In this document: one piece after another, positions 1 through 6,610 of the stretch
Position numbering within the stretch: the stretch's first letter is position 1
Layout: each line of letters starts with the position of its first letter
Source of the DNA: UBA11606 sp964513285
GTDB taxonomy: Bacteria; Actinomycetota; Acidimicrobiia; Acidimicrobiales; Aldehydirespiratoraceae
Direction: 5' to 3'
DNA: 10,106 nt
Assembly: GCA_964513285.1 (NCBI GenBank)
Contig: CAZEML010000164.1
Location: 1 to 10,106 of the forward strand
Translations under genes and position numbers: made by a program
The notes under the pieces: model-generated
What the model was told of the DNA's origin: nothing
The model's database searches: none
What the model saw: the letters and a program-made list of their open reading frames with translations, nothing else

Positions 1-1222
1 CCGGGGCCGATGCGAGCACCGGCTCGACCTCGGCCGGGTAGACGTTCTCTCCGCCGGTGATCAACATGTCGCCGAGCCGGTCGAGGATCGTGAGCCACCC
101 GTCGGGGTCGACCTCGCCGACATCGCCGGTGCGGTACCACTCGCCGTCGAACGCTGCAGCGGTCGCCTCGGCATCGTTCCAGTAGCCGGCGAACAGATGC
201 GGACCCCGGATCTGGACCTCCCCCACCGATGCCGGCAGGCCGTGCTCGTCGACCACCCGCATCTCGGCGGTGCCGATCGCTCGACCGCACGACCCGACCC
301 GGTCGGCGTCCTCGAACCGCAGGACGACGCTCGTCGGGCCGGTCTCGGTCGAGCCGTAGACCTGGCCGGCTCGGAGGCCCGCGGTGTTGAAGGCATCGAG
401 CAGATCGGCCGGGACGATCGACGAGCCGGTCATGACCCCGCGCAGCGCGCCCGCGTCGAGCTCGGTCCAGCGCGGGTGGCCGATCAGCACCTGCATCGGC
501 GTCGGCACGATGATCGACACGGTCGGCCCGTCGTTCTCGAACGCATCGAACACGGCATCAGGGTCGAAGCCGCGGTGAAGCAGCACGGTGCCGCCGACGG
601 AGAGGATCGGCAGGGTCTGGATGTTGAGTCCGCCGACGTGGAACAACGGCAGGAATTCGAGACCACGGTCGGCACTGGTGAAGTCGTGGGCGGCCACGCC
701 CTGCCGGATGACGGCGTCCAGCGATGAACGGGTGTGGGTGGCTCCCTTGGGGCGCCCCGTGGTGCCCGACGTGTAGACGATCATCGCCGGCGCGACGCCG
801 TCGAACTCGGCGCCGGCCAGGTTGGGCGGTTCGCCAACCAGATCGCCCAGGGCCACCCGGCGACGGGCGGGGGCCGCGTCGGCGAGCGTCGCGTCGAACC
901 CCTCACCCGCGACCGCCAGGCGCGGATCACAATGCTCGATCTGGAACTGCAGCTCGGGAACGGTCAGCCGGGTGTTGAGCGGGACGAAGACGGCACCGAC
1001 GTGGAGGCACCCGAGCAGCAGCTCGATGAACCCCGGCTCGTTGCCGGCGAGCACCGCCACCCGGTCGCCGGACTCGACTCCGGCCTCGGTGAGCGCCCCG
1101 GCCCGACGCCGCACCCGCTCGCGGAGATCGCCGAAGCCGATCGTCTCGCCCTCGAACACGATCGCCGGTTCGGTTGGACGGGTCTGCGCCTGCGCCTCGA
1201 TCGCGGCGATGAGCTCGCTCAT
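1..1222 (-). CDS. Acyl-CoA synthetase / AMP-dependent ligase (ANL superfamily), C-terminus cut by window edge
   Basis: This enzyme would activate a carboxylic acid with ATP to an acyl-adenylate and then to an acyl-CoA. The first 407 residues are visible and the frame is open to the window edge. Core ANL motifs appear in order: the ATP-phosphate loop YTSGTTGRPKG (150-160), YGSTE (289-293), YRTGD with the ribose-binding Asp (363-367), and GGENVYP (390-396) just after the hinge. The last ~100 residues, with the catalytic lysine, lie outside the window. The ATG at 1222 overlaps the stop of the acyl-CoA dehydrogenase gene as ATGA and has no clear Shine-Dalgarno of its own, so translation is probably coupled. 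It is the fourth gene of a four-gene operon and probably charges an intermediate or substrate of that pathway. The acid cannot be told from sequence; family members range from fatty-acid to aryl-CoA ligases. Confidence 0.93.
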   Translation of the reverse strand, partial: MSELIAAIEAQAQTRPTEPAIVFEGETIGFGDLRERVRRRAGALTEAGVESGDRVAVLAGNEPGFIELLLGCLHVGAVFVPLNTRLTVPELQFQIEHCDPRLAVAGEGFDATLADAAPARRRVALGDLVGEPPNLAGAEFDGVAPAMIVYTSGTTGRPKGATHTRSSLDAVIRQGVAAHDFTSADRGLEFLPLFHVGGLNIQTLPILSVGGTVLLHRGFDPDAVFDAFENDGPTVSIIVPTPMQVLIGHPRWTELDAGALRGVMTGSSIVPADLLDAFNTAGLRAGQVYGSTETGPTSVVLRFEDADRVGSCGRAIGTAEMRVVDEHGLPASVGEVQIRGPHLFAGYWNDAEATAAAFDGEWYRTGDVGEVDPDGWLTILDRLGDMLITGGENVYPAEVEPVLASAP

Positions 1223-2427
1223 CGGTCGGCGAGCACACCCGAACCGACGCGCTCGACACAGATGTCGGCCGTCCAGGGCAGCATCACGGCGCCGCAGAGA
1301 CTGTCGCGATGCATGCGCTCGAGCGGGTGGTGACGGAACAGGGCTCGGCCCCCGCAGATCCGCAGCGCTTCCGCGGTGGCTTCGGCAGCGGTCTTGGTGA
1401 GGGTCCGGTGACACGCCAACGCCCGCCGGCGAGCACCAGCGCTCGGCTGGTAGCCGGCCTCGCTGATCGCCCGCATGAACAGCGCCCGGGCGCCCTGGAC
1501 CTGGATCTCGAGCTCGCCCATCGCCAGCTTCTTGGTCGCGGACACCGAGCTCGACGGTGCACCAAGGACCTCGCCCCGCAGGTAGGCGCGGGCGTAGTCG
1601 ACCGCCTGTTCGGCGATGCCGAGGAAGGTCGGCGACAGCGTCATGAACATGTGGGGCCAGTCGGACGCCGCCTCGTAGTACACGCCGGCCGGCATCATCT
1701 GCAGCTCGTCGGGTACGAAGACCTCGTCGAGCGACAGGTTGCGGCTCATCGTCGCCCGCATGCCGACGACGTCCCAGTCGCCGCTGATCTCGAACCCGTC
1801 GGCCGCCGCCGGTACGGCGAGATAGGTGGTGTTGCGCATCGAGGGTTCGCCACCCTCGATCTCCTCGGTGCACAGGATCCCGTAGTGGGTCGCGTGCCCG
1901 GACAACGAGGCGAAGTGCTTACGGCCGTTGACGACATAGCCACCGTCGACCCGGCGAGCGGTCGTGCCGAACGGCGCCCGCCCGGCCGCGGCCTCGTGAT
2001 TGGGCTCCGAGAACGGCTGAGCGAAGAGCGCACCCCCATCGGTGACCAGGCCGTACACGCCGGCGCGCCGCTGTTCGTGTGCGGCGCGGTCGTCGTCCGC
2101 CATCGGGAGATCGTCGGCGATCGAACCCGACCAGAGCATCGAGACGGCGTGCATGTTGAAGCAGAGCGCGGTCGACCCGCAGTAGCGCCCGAGTTCGGCG
2201 GACGCGAGGGCGTAGGTGGCGTAGTCCGCTCCCCCGCCGCCGTGCTCCTCGGGGATCGTGAGTGCGAGCAGGCCCGAGGAGCGGAGGTCGTCGAAGTTCT
2301 CGGAGGGGAAGCGGTTCTCGGTGTCAAACACCGACGCCCGTTCGGCGAACCGGGTCGTGCCGAAGTCGCGAACCAGCGACAGGATCTCGTGCTGCCGCTC
2401 GGTCAGCGGCAGGTCGAAGTCGGTCAT
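1219..2427 (-). CDS. Acyl-CoA dehydrogenase-fold flavoprotein
   Basis: This 402-residue protein has the full length of the acyl-CoA dehydrogenase (ACAD) fold: an N-terminal helical domain beginning LTERQHEIL, a central beta domain (about 130-245, with VNGRKHFAS and DWDVVGMRAT stretches) and a C-terminal helical domain (GIAEQA, ICGGRALF at 357-364, HRDS near 373-376). Family members are FAD enzymes that form alpha,beta double bonds in acyl-CoAs, but the fold also includes flavin monooxygenases. The usual C-terminal YEGT-type segment with the catalytic Glu is replaced by LPWTADIC (383-390). No Glu is evident at the alternative, isovaleryl-CoA dehydrogenase-type position either. The frame extends 54 codons further upstream, but ATG 2427 is chosen because it follows a strong Shine-Dalgarno and overlaps the hydrolase stop as ATGA. 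The 3' end overlaps the acyl-CoA synthetase gene by 4 bases. Fold assignment is firm; the reaction is open. Confidence 0.92.
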   Translation of the reverse strand: MTDFDLPLTERQHEILSLVRDFGTTRFAERASVFDTENRFPSENFDDLRSSGLLALTIPEEHGGGGADYATYALASAELGRYCGSTALCFNMHAVSMLWSGSIADDLPMADDDRAAHEQRRAGVYGLVTDGGALFAQPFSEPNHEAAAGRAPFGTTARRVDGGYVVNGRKHFASLSGHATHYGILCTEEIEGGEPSMRNTTYLAVPAAADGFEISGDWDVVGMRATMSRNLSLDEVFVPDELQMMPAGVYYEAASDWPHMFMTLSPTFLGIAEQAVDYARAYLRGEVLGAPSSSVSATKKLAMGELEIQVQGARALFMRAISEAGYQPSAGARRRALACHRTLTKTAAEATAEALRICGGRALFRHHPLERMHRDSLCGAVMLPWTADICVERVGSGVLADR

Positions 2428-3182
2428 GACAAGAAGTCCTCCAGGAGCGAGTTGAACGCCGCCGGACGTTCGAGATTGACCAGGTGACCGGCGTCGGCGA
2501 TCACCTCGAGCGACGCGCCCGGGATCGCGTCGGCGAGACGTTCCATCGCCCGAACCGGGGAGTTGGTGTCCTCGCCGCCGGCGACGCACAGGGTCGGCGC
2601 GCCGACCCCACCCAGGAGATCACGACCGTCCCAGGTCACGAGGCACTCGATGCTGCGGCCGTACGGCCCCGGTTCGATGCGGCTCATCGAGGTGACGGCA
2701 TGCGCCCGCGCCTCGGGCGAGGCGTCGGGACCCACGATGCTGTCGACGATCGCCGGGGCCAGGTCAGCTGGGCGATTGCCCGCTTCGATCGGCGCGAGGC
2801 GGGATGCCAGGAACTCGTCGTTGAACGTGCTGCCCGGCTTGCCGAACGCGGCGGTGGTGGCGACGAGGACGAGCCCGTCGACGCGCTCGGGGTGGGCGAT
2901 CGCCAGCTGCTGGGCGACCATGCCGCCGAGCGATTGGCCGATCACGACCGCCCGGTCGATCCCGGACTCGTCGAGCAGCGCACACGCCGCTTCGGCCAGG
3001 GTCGGGAACGTCAGCTCGTCGAGCGGATCGGACGTGCCGTAGCCCGGCATCGTCCACGACACGCACTCGTGGGTCGCTGCGAAGTGGTCGAGCTGGGGGG
3101 CGAAGCTGTCACGATCACCGCCGAGGCCGTGCAAGAACAACAGCGCCGGGCGCCCGGCGCCCACCCGGTGGTGTTCGATCAC
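2424..3182 (-). CDS. Alpha/beta hydrolase, possible NicD-like deformylase partner
   Basis: This 252-residue single-domain hydrolase shows the oxyanion-hole HG (18-19), the nucleophile elbow GQSLGG with Ser84, a likely acid Asp205 (GGEDTNSP) and His233 (DAGHLVNLERP), so the Ser-Asp-His triad looks complete. It has no signal peptide and is probably cytosolic. The start is taken as GTG 3182, overlapping the stop of the upstream dioxygenase gene as GTGA. An ATG 21 codons further upstream would add an arginine-rich tail that looks like read-through of the neighbour's frame. In nicotinate and picolinate degradation, NicX opens 2,5-dihydroxypyridine to N-formylmaleamate and the alpha/beta hydrolase NicD removes the formyl group. 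Coupling to a NicX homologue makes a similar deformylase or amidase role plausible, but this is inferred from context. Generic ester or enol-lactone hydrolysis is the alternative. Confidence 0.9.
   Translation of the reverse strand: MIEHHRVGAGRPALLFLHGLGGDRDSFAPQLDHFAATHECVSWTMPGYGTSDPLDELTFPTLAEAACALLDESGIDRAVVIGQSLGGMVAQQLAIAHPERVDGLVLVATTAAFGKPGSTFNDEFLASRLAPIEAGNRPADLAPAIVDSIVGPDASPEARAHAVTSMSRIEPGPYGRSIECLVTWDGRDLLGGVGAPTLCVAGGEDTNSPVRAMERLADAIPGASLEVIADAGHLVNLERPAAFNSLLEDFLS
2437..2442 (-). promoter_or_regulatory. Shine-Dalgarno for the acyl-CoA dehydrogenase-like gene
   Basis: Read on the minus strand this is GGAGGA, nine bases before the ATG at 2427. It lies inside the last codons of the alpha/beta hydrolase gene and decides the start of the downstream gene against an open N-terminal extension. 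Confidence 0.7.
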
Positions 3183-4225
3183 GCCAGCTCGCCCTGGAGG
3201 ACGCCGTCGACGACGACGGCCGTTCCGTCGAGTTCGACCGTGCACCCGCGCATGGGCAGGTCGAAGTGGCCGAGCGTGTGGCGACCAGCCACCTCGTTGG
3301 CGCCGGTCGAGTACAAGAAGTTGCCCGCGAACGCCCGGAGCTCGGTGCCGTTGAGTTGCGCCTTGTCGTACATCGCGAGCGAATCCCAGCGAGCCGCCGG
3401 GTTCATGCCCCAGCCCACGTGCGAGACGGCGTAGGCCTCGCGATCACCCCAGGCCGACATGTAGCTCTCCATCAGTTGGGCGTCCATGCCGTCGCCGTGC
3501 AGACCGGTGATGTAGTCGTCTTCGATCGTCATGTGGATCGCGGACTCGAGGTACCGCTTGAAGGTGAGGTTCACGTCGCCGGGCGCCATCACGAGCGTGC
3601 CGTTCACCGAGCCCGCGGGCGGGAAGCACAGGCAGAGCCCACCCGGCCAGTGGGCGATCGTCCCGGGCCGGGACGTGTAGCCCCAGCTGGAGCCAGCGGG
3701 AGCGTTGGCCACGTCGATCGTGAGATCGGTCCCGGCGGCGGAGGTGACCCGCATCGTCGACGCGTTGCGCAACATCTTGGTGCCGGCCTTGACCTTCGCT
3801 TCGAGGGCGGGGTCGGGCACGAGCCGCTCGAGCATCTCGGGGTGCTCGTTGGAGACCATCAGCACGCGGGCGCCACCGCCGAGGATCTCGGGGAGCTCGG
3901 GCGAGTGCAGCATGCCTTCAACGGTGCAGTCGGCGACGAGGACGGCCTGCTTCAGCGCGTCGATGACGGCCCGACGGCCGCCGATCGCGTCGGAGGCGCC
4001 GGTGGAGCGGACGGGCACGGGCGCGGTCTGGGCCGGGGTCGGGACGGTGATGTGGAAGACGCGGGCGCCGAGGCGGGCGAGGGCGAGTTCGCTGAGCTCG
4101 ACGTTGACTCGCCGGCTCTGGGATTCAGAGAGGACGATGCATTCGTCGCCGGGTTGTACGCCACACAGTTCGAAGGTCGCCGCGAAGGCGTCGATCCACT
4201 TCGGTTCGATCCGCTCGATCAACAT
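3179..4225 (-). CDS. NicX-like 2,5-dihydroxypyridine 5,6-dioxygenase family protein (M29 aminopeptidase-like fold)
   Basis: This 348-residue protein has the length of NicX, the Fe(II) extradiol-type dioxygenase that opens 2,5-dihydroxypyridine to N-formylmaleamate. Segments I recognise from NicX include HSPE (about 107-110), ITGLHGDG, VSHVGWGMNP (from 267), AGNFLYSTG (300-308) and GHFDLPMRGC (319-328). His269, His320 and Asp322 line up with the iron ligands I recall for Pseudomonas putida NicX (His265, His318, Asp320), so the metal site looks intact. Automated annotation often calls such proteins leucyl aminopeptidase or M29 peptidase because of the shared fold. ATG 4225 follows a GGTGAG ribosome site with a 5-base gap. 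It is the first gene of a four-gene operon and overlaps the hydrolase gene by 4 bases. The family is well supported; the substrate could be another hydroxylated N-heteroaromatic. Confidence 0.87.
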   Translation of the reverse strand: MLIERIEPKWIDAFAATFELCGVQPGDECIVLSESQSRRVNVELSELALARLGARVFHITVPTPAQTAPVPVRSTGASDAIGGRRAVIDALKQAVLVADCTVEGMLHSPELPEILGGGARVLMVSNEHPEMLERLVPDPALEAKVKAGTKMLRNASTMRVTSAAGTDLTIDVANAPAGSSWGYTSRPGTIAHWPGGLCLCFPPAGSVNGTLVMAPGDVNLTFKRYLESAIHMTIEDDYITGLHGDGMDAQLMESYMSAWGDREAYAVSHVGWGMNPAARWDSLAMYDKAQLNGTELRAFAGNFLYSTGANEVAGRHTLGHFDLPMRGCTVELDGTAVVVDGVLQGELA

Positions 4226-4298
4226 GGCCGCTCACCGTAGTTCGGGTGAAGTCACGGTCACCGCTCCGTTGGATGGGCGGCCCGCGCCGCCGAACGAA

Positions 4299-4326
4299 GA
4301 TCGGACCCAGCTCCGCCGGTCCGATC
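4299..4326. repeat. Perfect 9-bp inverted repeat upstream of the NicX-like operon
   Basis: The arms GATCGGACC (4299-4307) and GGTCCGATC (4318-4326) are perfect complements separated by 10 bases. Centre-to-centre spacing is 19 bases, nearly two helical turns, which would suit a dimeric repressor. The site lies about 75 bases upstream of the first gene's start. It could instead be part of the lepA terminator, though no T-run follows it. Confidence 0.5.
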
Positions 4327-4349
4327 GGTGGGAAGCGTCTGCGTCGCGA

Positions 4350-4368
4350 GCCGCACCACGGGTGCGGC
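4350..4368 (-). terminator. lepA: Terminator-like hairpin after lepA
   Basis: The arms GCCGCACC and GGTGCGGC form a perfect 8-bp GC-rich stem with a 3-base loop, 16 bases past the lepA stop codon. No T-run follows, as is common in high-GC actinobacteria, so termination is inferred from position and stem strength. Confidence 0.55.
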
Positions 4369-4384
4369 GAAGCAGCAGCAAAGA

Positions 4385-6169
4385 TCAGTCGTCGAGCTGG
4401 AGGGCGGAGATGAAGGCTTCTTGGGGGATGTCGACGCGACCGATCGACTTCATCCGCTTCTTGCCTTCCTTCTGCTTGTTGAGCAGCTTGTTCTTTCGCG
4501 TGATGTCGCCGCCGTAGAGCTTGGCGGTGACGTCTTTGCGGTAGGCCTTCACGTTGGTGCGGGCGATGATCTTGCCGCCGATGGCGGCCTGGATCGGGAC
4601 CTCGAAGTTCTGGCGCGGGATGAGCTCTTTGAGCTTGTCGGCCATCTTCTTGCCGTAGTCGTAGGCCTTGTCGTTGTGCACGATCGTGCTGAAGGCGTCG
4701 ACCGGGTCGCCGTGGAGGAGGATGTCGACGCGAACGAGCTTGTCGGCGGTGTAGCCGTCTTGTTCGTAGTCGAGGGAGGCGTAGCCCTGGGTGCGGCTCT
4801 TGAGCTGGTCGAAGAAGTCGATGACGACTTCCGCAAGCGGGAGTCGGTAGTGGAGCTCGACCCGCTCAGGCGACAGGTACTCCATCTTCACCATCTCGCC
4901 ACGCCGGGTCTGGCAGAGATCCATGACCGTGCCGGTGTAGTCGGTGGGCGTGAGGATGCTGGCCTTGAGGTAGGGCTCGGCGATGGCGGTGATCTCCGCG
5001 GCCGACGGCATCTCCGACGGGTTGGAGACTTCGATGACGGTGCCGTCGCCCTTGGTGATGTGGTACTCGACCGAGGGGGCGGTGGAGATGAGCGACAGGC
5101 CGAACTCGCGCTCAAGGCGCTCGCGGACGATCTCCATGTGGAGCAGACCGAGGAAGCCGCAGCGGAAGCCGAAGCCGAGAGCGCCGGACGTCTCGGGCTC
5201 GAAGGTGAACGAGCTGTCGTTGAGCCGGAGCTTCTCGAGCGCCTCGCGCAGGTCGGTGAACTGGTCGCCGTCGATCGGGTACAGACCCGAGAACACCATC
5301 GGCTTGGGTTCCTTGTACCCGTCGAGCGGTTCGCTCGCGCCGCGCTTCTCGGTGGTGACGGTCTCACCGGACTTGGCTTCGCCGACGTCCTTGATGCCGG
5401 CGATGAGGTAGCCGGTTTCGCCGGGGCCGAGCTGATCGACCGGGAGGTTGTCGGGCGTGCGGACGCCGATCTCGTCGGGATCGTGGCTCGTGCCGGCCTG
5501 CATGAAGCGCAGCTTGTCCTTTGTGCGCATCACGCCGTTGACGACCCGGATCGAGGAGATCACGCCCCGGTACTGATCGAAGTGGGAGTCGAAGATGAGC
5601 GCCTGCAGCGGCTCATCGGCGTCGCCTTCGGGCGGCGGGGTGAGGCCCACGACGGCGTCGAGCAGATCGGGCACGCCTTCGCCGGTCTTGGCCGAGATGC
5701 GAAGGATGTCGTCGGCGGGGATGCCGAGCACGTTCTCGATCTCCGCCGCGTAGCGATCGGGTTCGGCGGCGGGAAGGTCGATCTTGTTGAGGCAGGCGAC
5801 GATCTCGAGGTCGTTCTCCATCGCCAGGTAGCAGTTGGCGAGGGTCTGGGCCTCGATGCCCTGGGCGGCGTCGACGACGAGGATCACGCTCTCGCATGCC
5901 GCAAGGCTGCGGCTGACCTCGTAGCCGAAGTCGACGTGGCCGGGGGTGTCGATCAGGTTGATGACGTGGCCGTCCCAGTCGAGGCGGACCGACTGGAGCT
6001 TGATCGTGATGCCGCGCTCGCGTTCGAGATCCATCGAGTCGAGGTACTGGGCGCGCATGTCGCGGGCCTCGACGGCCCCGGTGAGCTCCAGCATGCGGTC
6101 GGCGAGGGTGGACTTGCCGTGATCGATGTGGGCGATGATCGATGTGTTGCGGATGCGTTCGAGTTCCAT
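4385..6169 (-). CDS. lepA: Elongation factor 4 (LepA), translational GTPase
   Basis: LepA/EF4 is a ribosome-associated GTPase acting during elongation or in ribosome biogenesis. The 594-residue product matches the usual ~600. GTPase motifs are intact: P-loop AHIDHGKST (13-21), switch I GITIK (53-57), DTPGH with catalytic His78 (74-78), NKID (128-131) and SAKTG (159-163). Domain II and the EF-G-like domains follow. The LepA-specific C-terminal domain ends with the lysine-rich GGDITRKNKLLNKQKEGKK block that marks this family and separates it from EF-G. ATG 6169 (MELERIRNTS) is chosen because it aligns with other LepA N-termini; an in-frame extension of 50 codons upstream has no family similarity and runs into the rpsT promoter region. 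lepA is divergent from rpsT and apparently monocistronic. Confidence 0.98.
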   Translation of the reverse strand: MELERIRNTSIIAHIDHGKSTLADRMLELTGAVEARDMRAQYLDSMDLERERGITIKLQSVRLDWDGHVINLIDTPGHVDFGYEVSRSLAACESVILVVDAAQGIEAQTLANCYLAMENDLEIVACLNKIDLPAAEPDRYAAEIENVLGIPADDILRISAKTGEGVPDLLDAVVGLTPPPEGDADEPLQALIFDSHFDQYRGVISSIRVVNGVMRTKDKLRFMQAGTSHDPDEIGVRTPDNLPVDQLGPGETGYLIAGIKDVGEAKSGETVTTEKRGASEPLDGYKEPKPMVFSGLYPIDGDQFTDLREALEKLRLNDSSFTFEPETSGALGFGFRCGFLGLLHMEIVRERLEREFGLSLISTAPSVEYHITKGDGTVIEVSNPSEMPSAAEITAIAEPYLKASILTPTDYTGTVMDLCQTRRGEMVKMEYLSPERVELHYRLPLAEVVIDFFDQLKSRTQGYASLDYEQDGYTADKLVRVDILLHGDPVDAFSTIVHNDKAYDYGKKMADKLKELIPRQNFEVPIQAAIGGKIIARTNVKAYRKDVTAKLYGGDITRKNKLLNKQKEGKKRMKSIGRVDIPQEAFISALQLDD

Positions 6170-6287
6170 CTGTCCAAAGAACGCTACCGAGCGACGGTGC
6201 GATCCGTGGGCCACTCCCGATACGCTTTGGGGTCGGTTTGCGGACCGTCGTTCCGCACCAAAGCTCTTCGATTCAGCAGGTAAGCCC
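6170..6287. promoter_or_regulatory. Divergent promoter region of lepA and rpsT
   Basis: This 118-base region separates the divergent starts of lepA and rpsT and must carry both promoters. On the plus strand, TACGCT (6221-6226) fits a -10 box for rpsT. On the minus strand, TAGCGT about 12 bases before the lepA ATG fits a -10 box. Neither has a clear -35. AGCAGG (6275-6280) is the rpsT ribosome site, seven bases from its GTG. Confidence 0.45.
6225..6263 (+). ncRNA. Potential bulged hairpin in the rpsT leader
   Basis: An inner stem TGCGGA/TCCGCA (6239-6244 with 6252-6257, 7-base loop) stacks directly on an outer stem CTTTGG/CCAAAG (6225-6230 with 6258-6263), leaving an 8-base bulge on the left side only. 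It ends 24 bases before the rpsT GTG. S20 synthesis is autoregulated in Escherichia coli, so a leader structure is plausible, but if transcription starts just after the suggested -10 only the inner stem would be transcribed. Confidence 0.3.
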
Positions 6288-6548
6288 GTGGCAAACATCA
6301 AGTCGCAGATCAAGCGCAACCGTCAGACGGTGAAGCGCAACCTCGCCAACCGCAAGGTCCGCAGCGAGATCCACACCCGCACCAAGAACGCCGATGCGGC
6401 GATCGCCGAGGGTGCCGACAACGCCGACGAGCTCGTCCGCGAAGCGATCGCCAAGATCGACAAGGCCGCCGCCAGCGGCATCATGCACAAGAACAAGGCC
6501 GCCCGGAAGAAGAGCCAGCTGGCCAAGCGGCTCAATGCTGCTGGCTGA
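6288..6548 (+). CDS. rpsT: 30S ribosomal protein S20
   Basis: This 86-residue, strongly basic, helical protein is S20, which binds 16S rRNA during early assembly of the small subunit. The N-terminus MANIKSQIKRNRQ and the C-terminal HKNKAARKKSQLAKRL are classic S20 signatures, and the length matches the family. The GTG start at 6288 is fixed by this N-terminus and by AGCAGG seven bases upstream; a longer in-frame extension reaching into the lepA side is not part of the protein. It is the only plus-strand gene here, divergent from lepA and convergent with holA, the arrangement also found in mycobacteria. A perfect hairpin begins on its stop codon. Confidence 0.98.
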   Translation: MANIKSQIKRNRQTVKRNLANRKVRSEIHTRTKNADAAIAEGADNADELVREAIAKIDKAAASGIMHKNKAARKKSQLAKRLNAAG

Positions 6549-6567
6549 TCAGCGTCGCCGCTGATCA
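6546..6567. terminator. Hairpin terminator overlapping the rpsT stop, between convergent rpsT and holA
   Basis: The arms TGATCAGCG (6546-6554, starting with the rpsT TGA stop) and CGCTGATCA (6559-6567) pair perfectly around a 4-base loop. There is no T-run on either side. Being symmetric and placed between two converging genes, it could act on both transcripts. Confidence 0.6.
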
Positions 6568-6610
6568 CGAGCCGGCGCTGTAGGCACCGGTTCGCCAACC
6601 CGTCGGGCTG

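Larger units (their letters stand above)
4226..4384. promoter_or_regulatory. Spacer between lepA end and the NicX-like operon
   Basis: This 159-base spacer must end lepA transcription and start the catabolic operon, both on the minus strand. It holds two perfect inverted repeats, listed separately. Just before ATG 4225, the minus strand reads TACGGT eight bases upstream, which fits a -10 box for a leaderless or very short leader transcript. I find no convincing -35, so the promoter is tentative. Confidence 0.4.

Noticed and set aside
3266..4240. Long plus-strand open frame opposite the NicX-like gene
   Set aside because: No recognisable motifs, compositional bias typical of antisense frames, and the minus strand encodes a well-conserved protein here.
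4328..6283. Very long open frame on the plus strand opposite lepA
   Set aside because: Its translation is low-complexity and rich in Asp, Glu, Val and Gly, with no family motif. It is an antisense shadow caused by high-GC codon bias over lepA.
6170..6319. N-terminal extension of LepA by 50 codons
   Set aside because: It overlaps the rpsT start and the divergent promoter region and has no similarity to LepA N-termini, which begin at the ATG at 6169.
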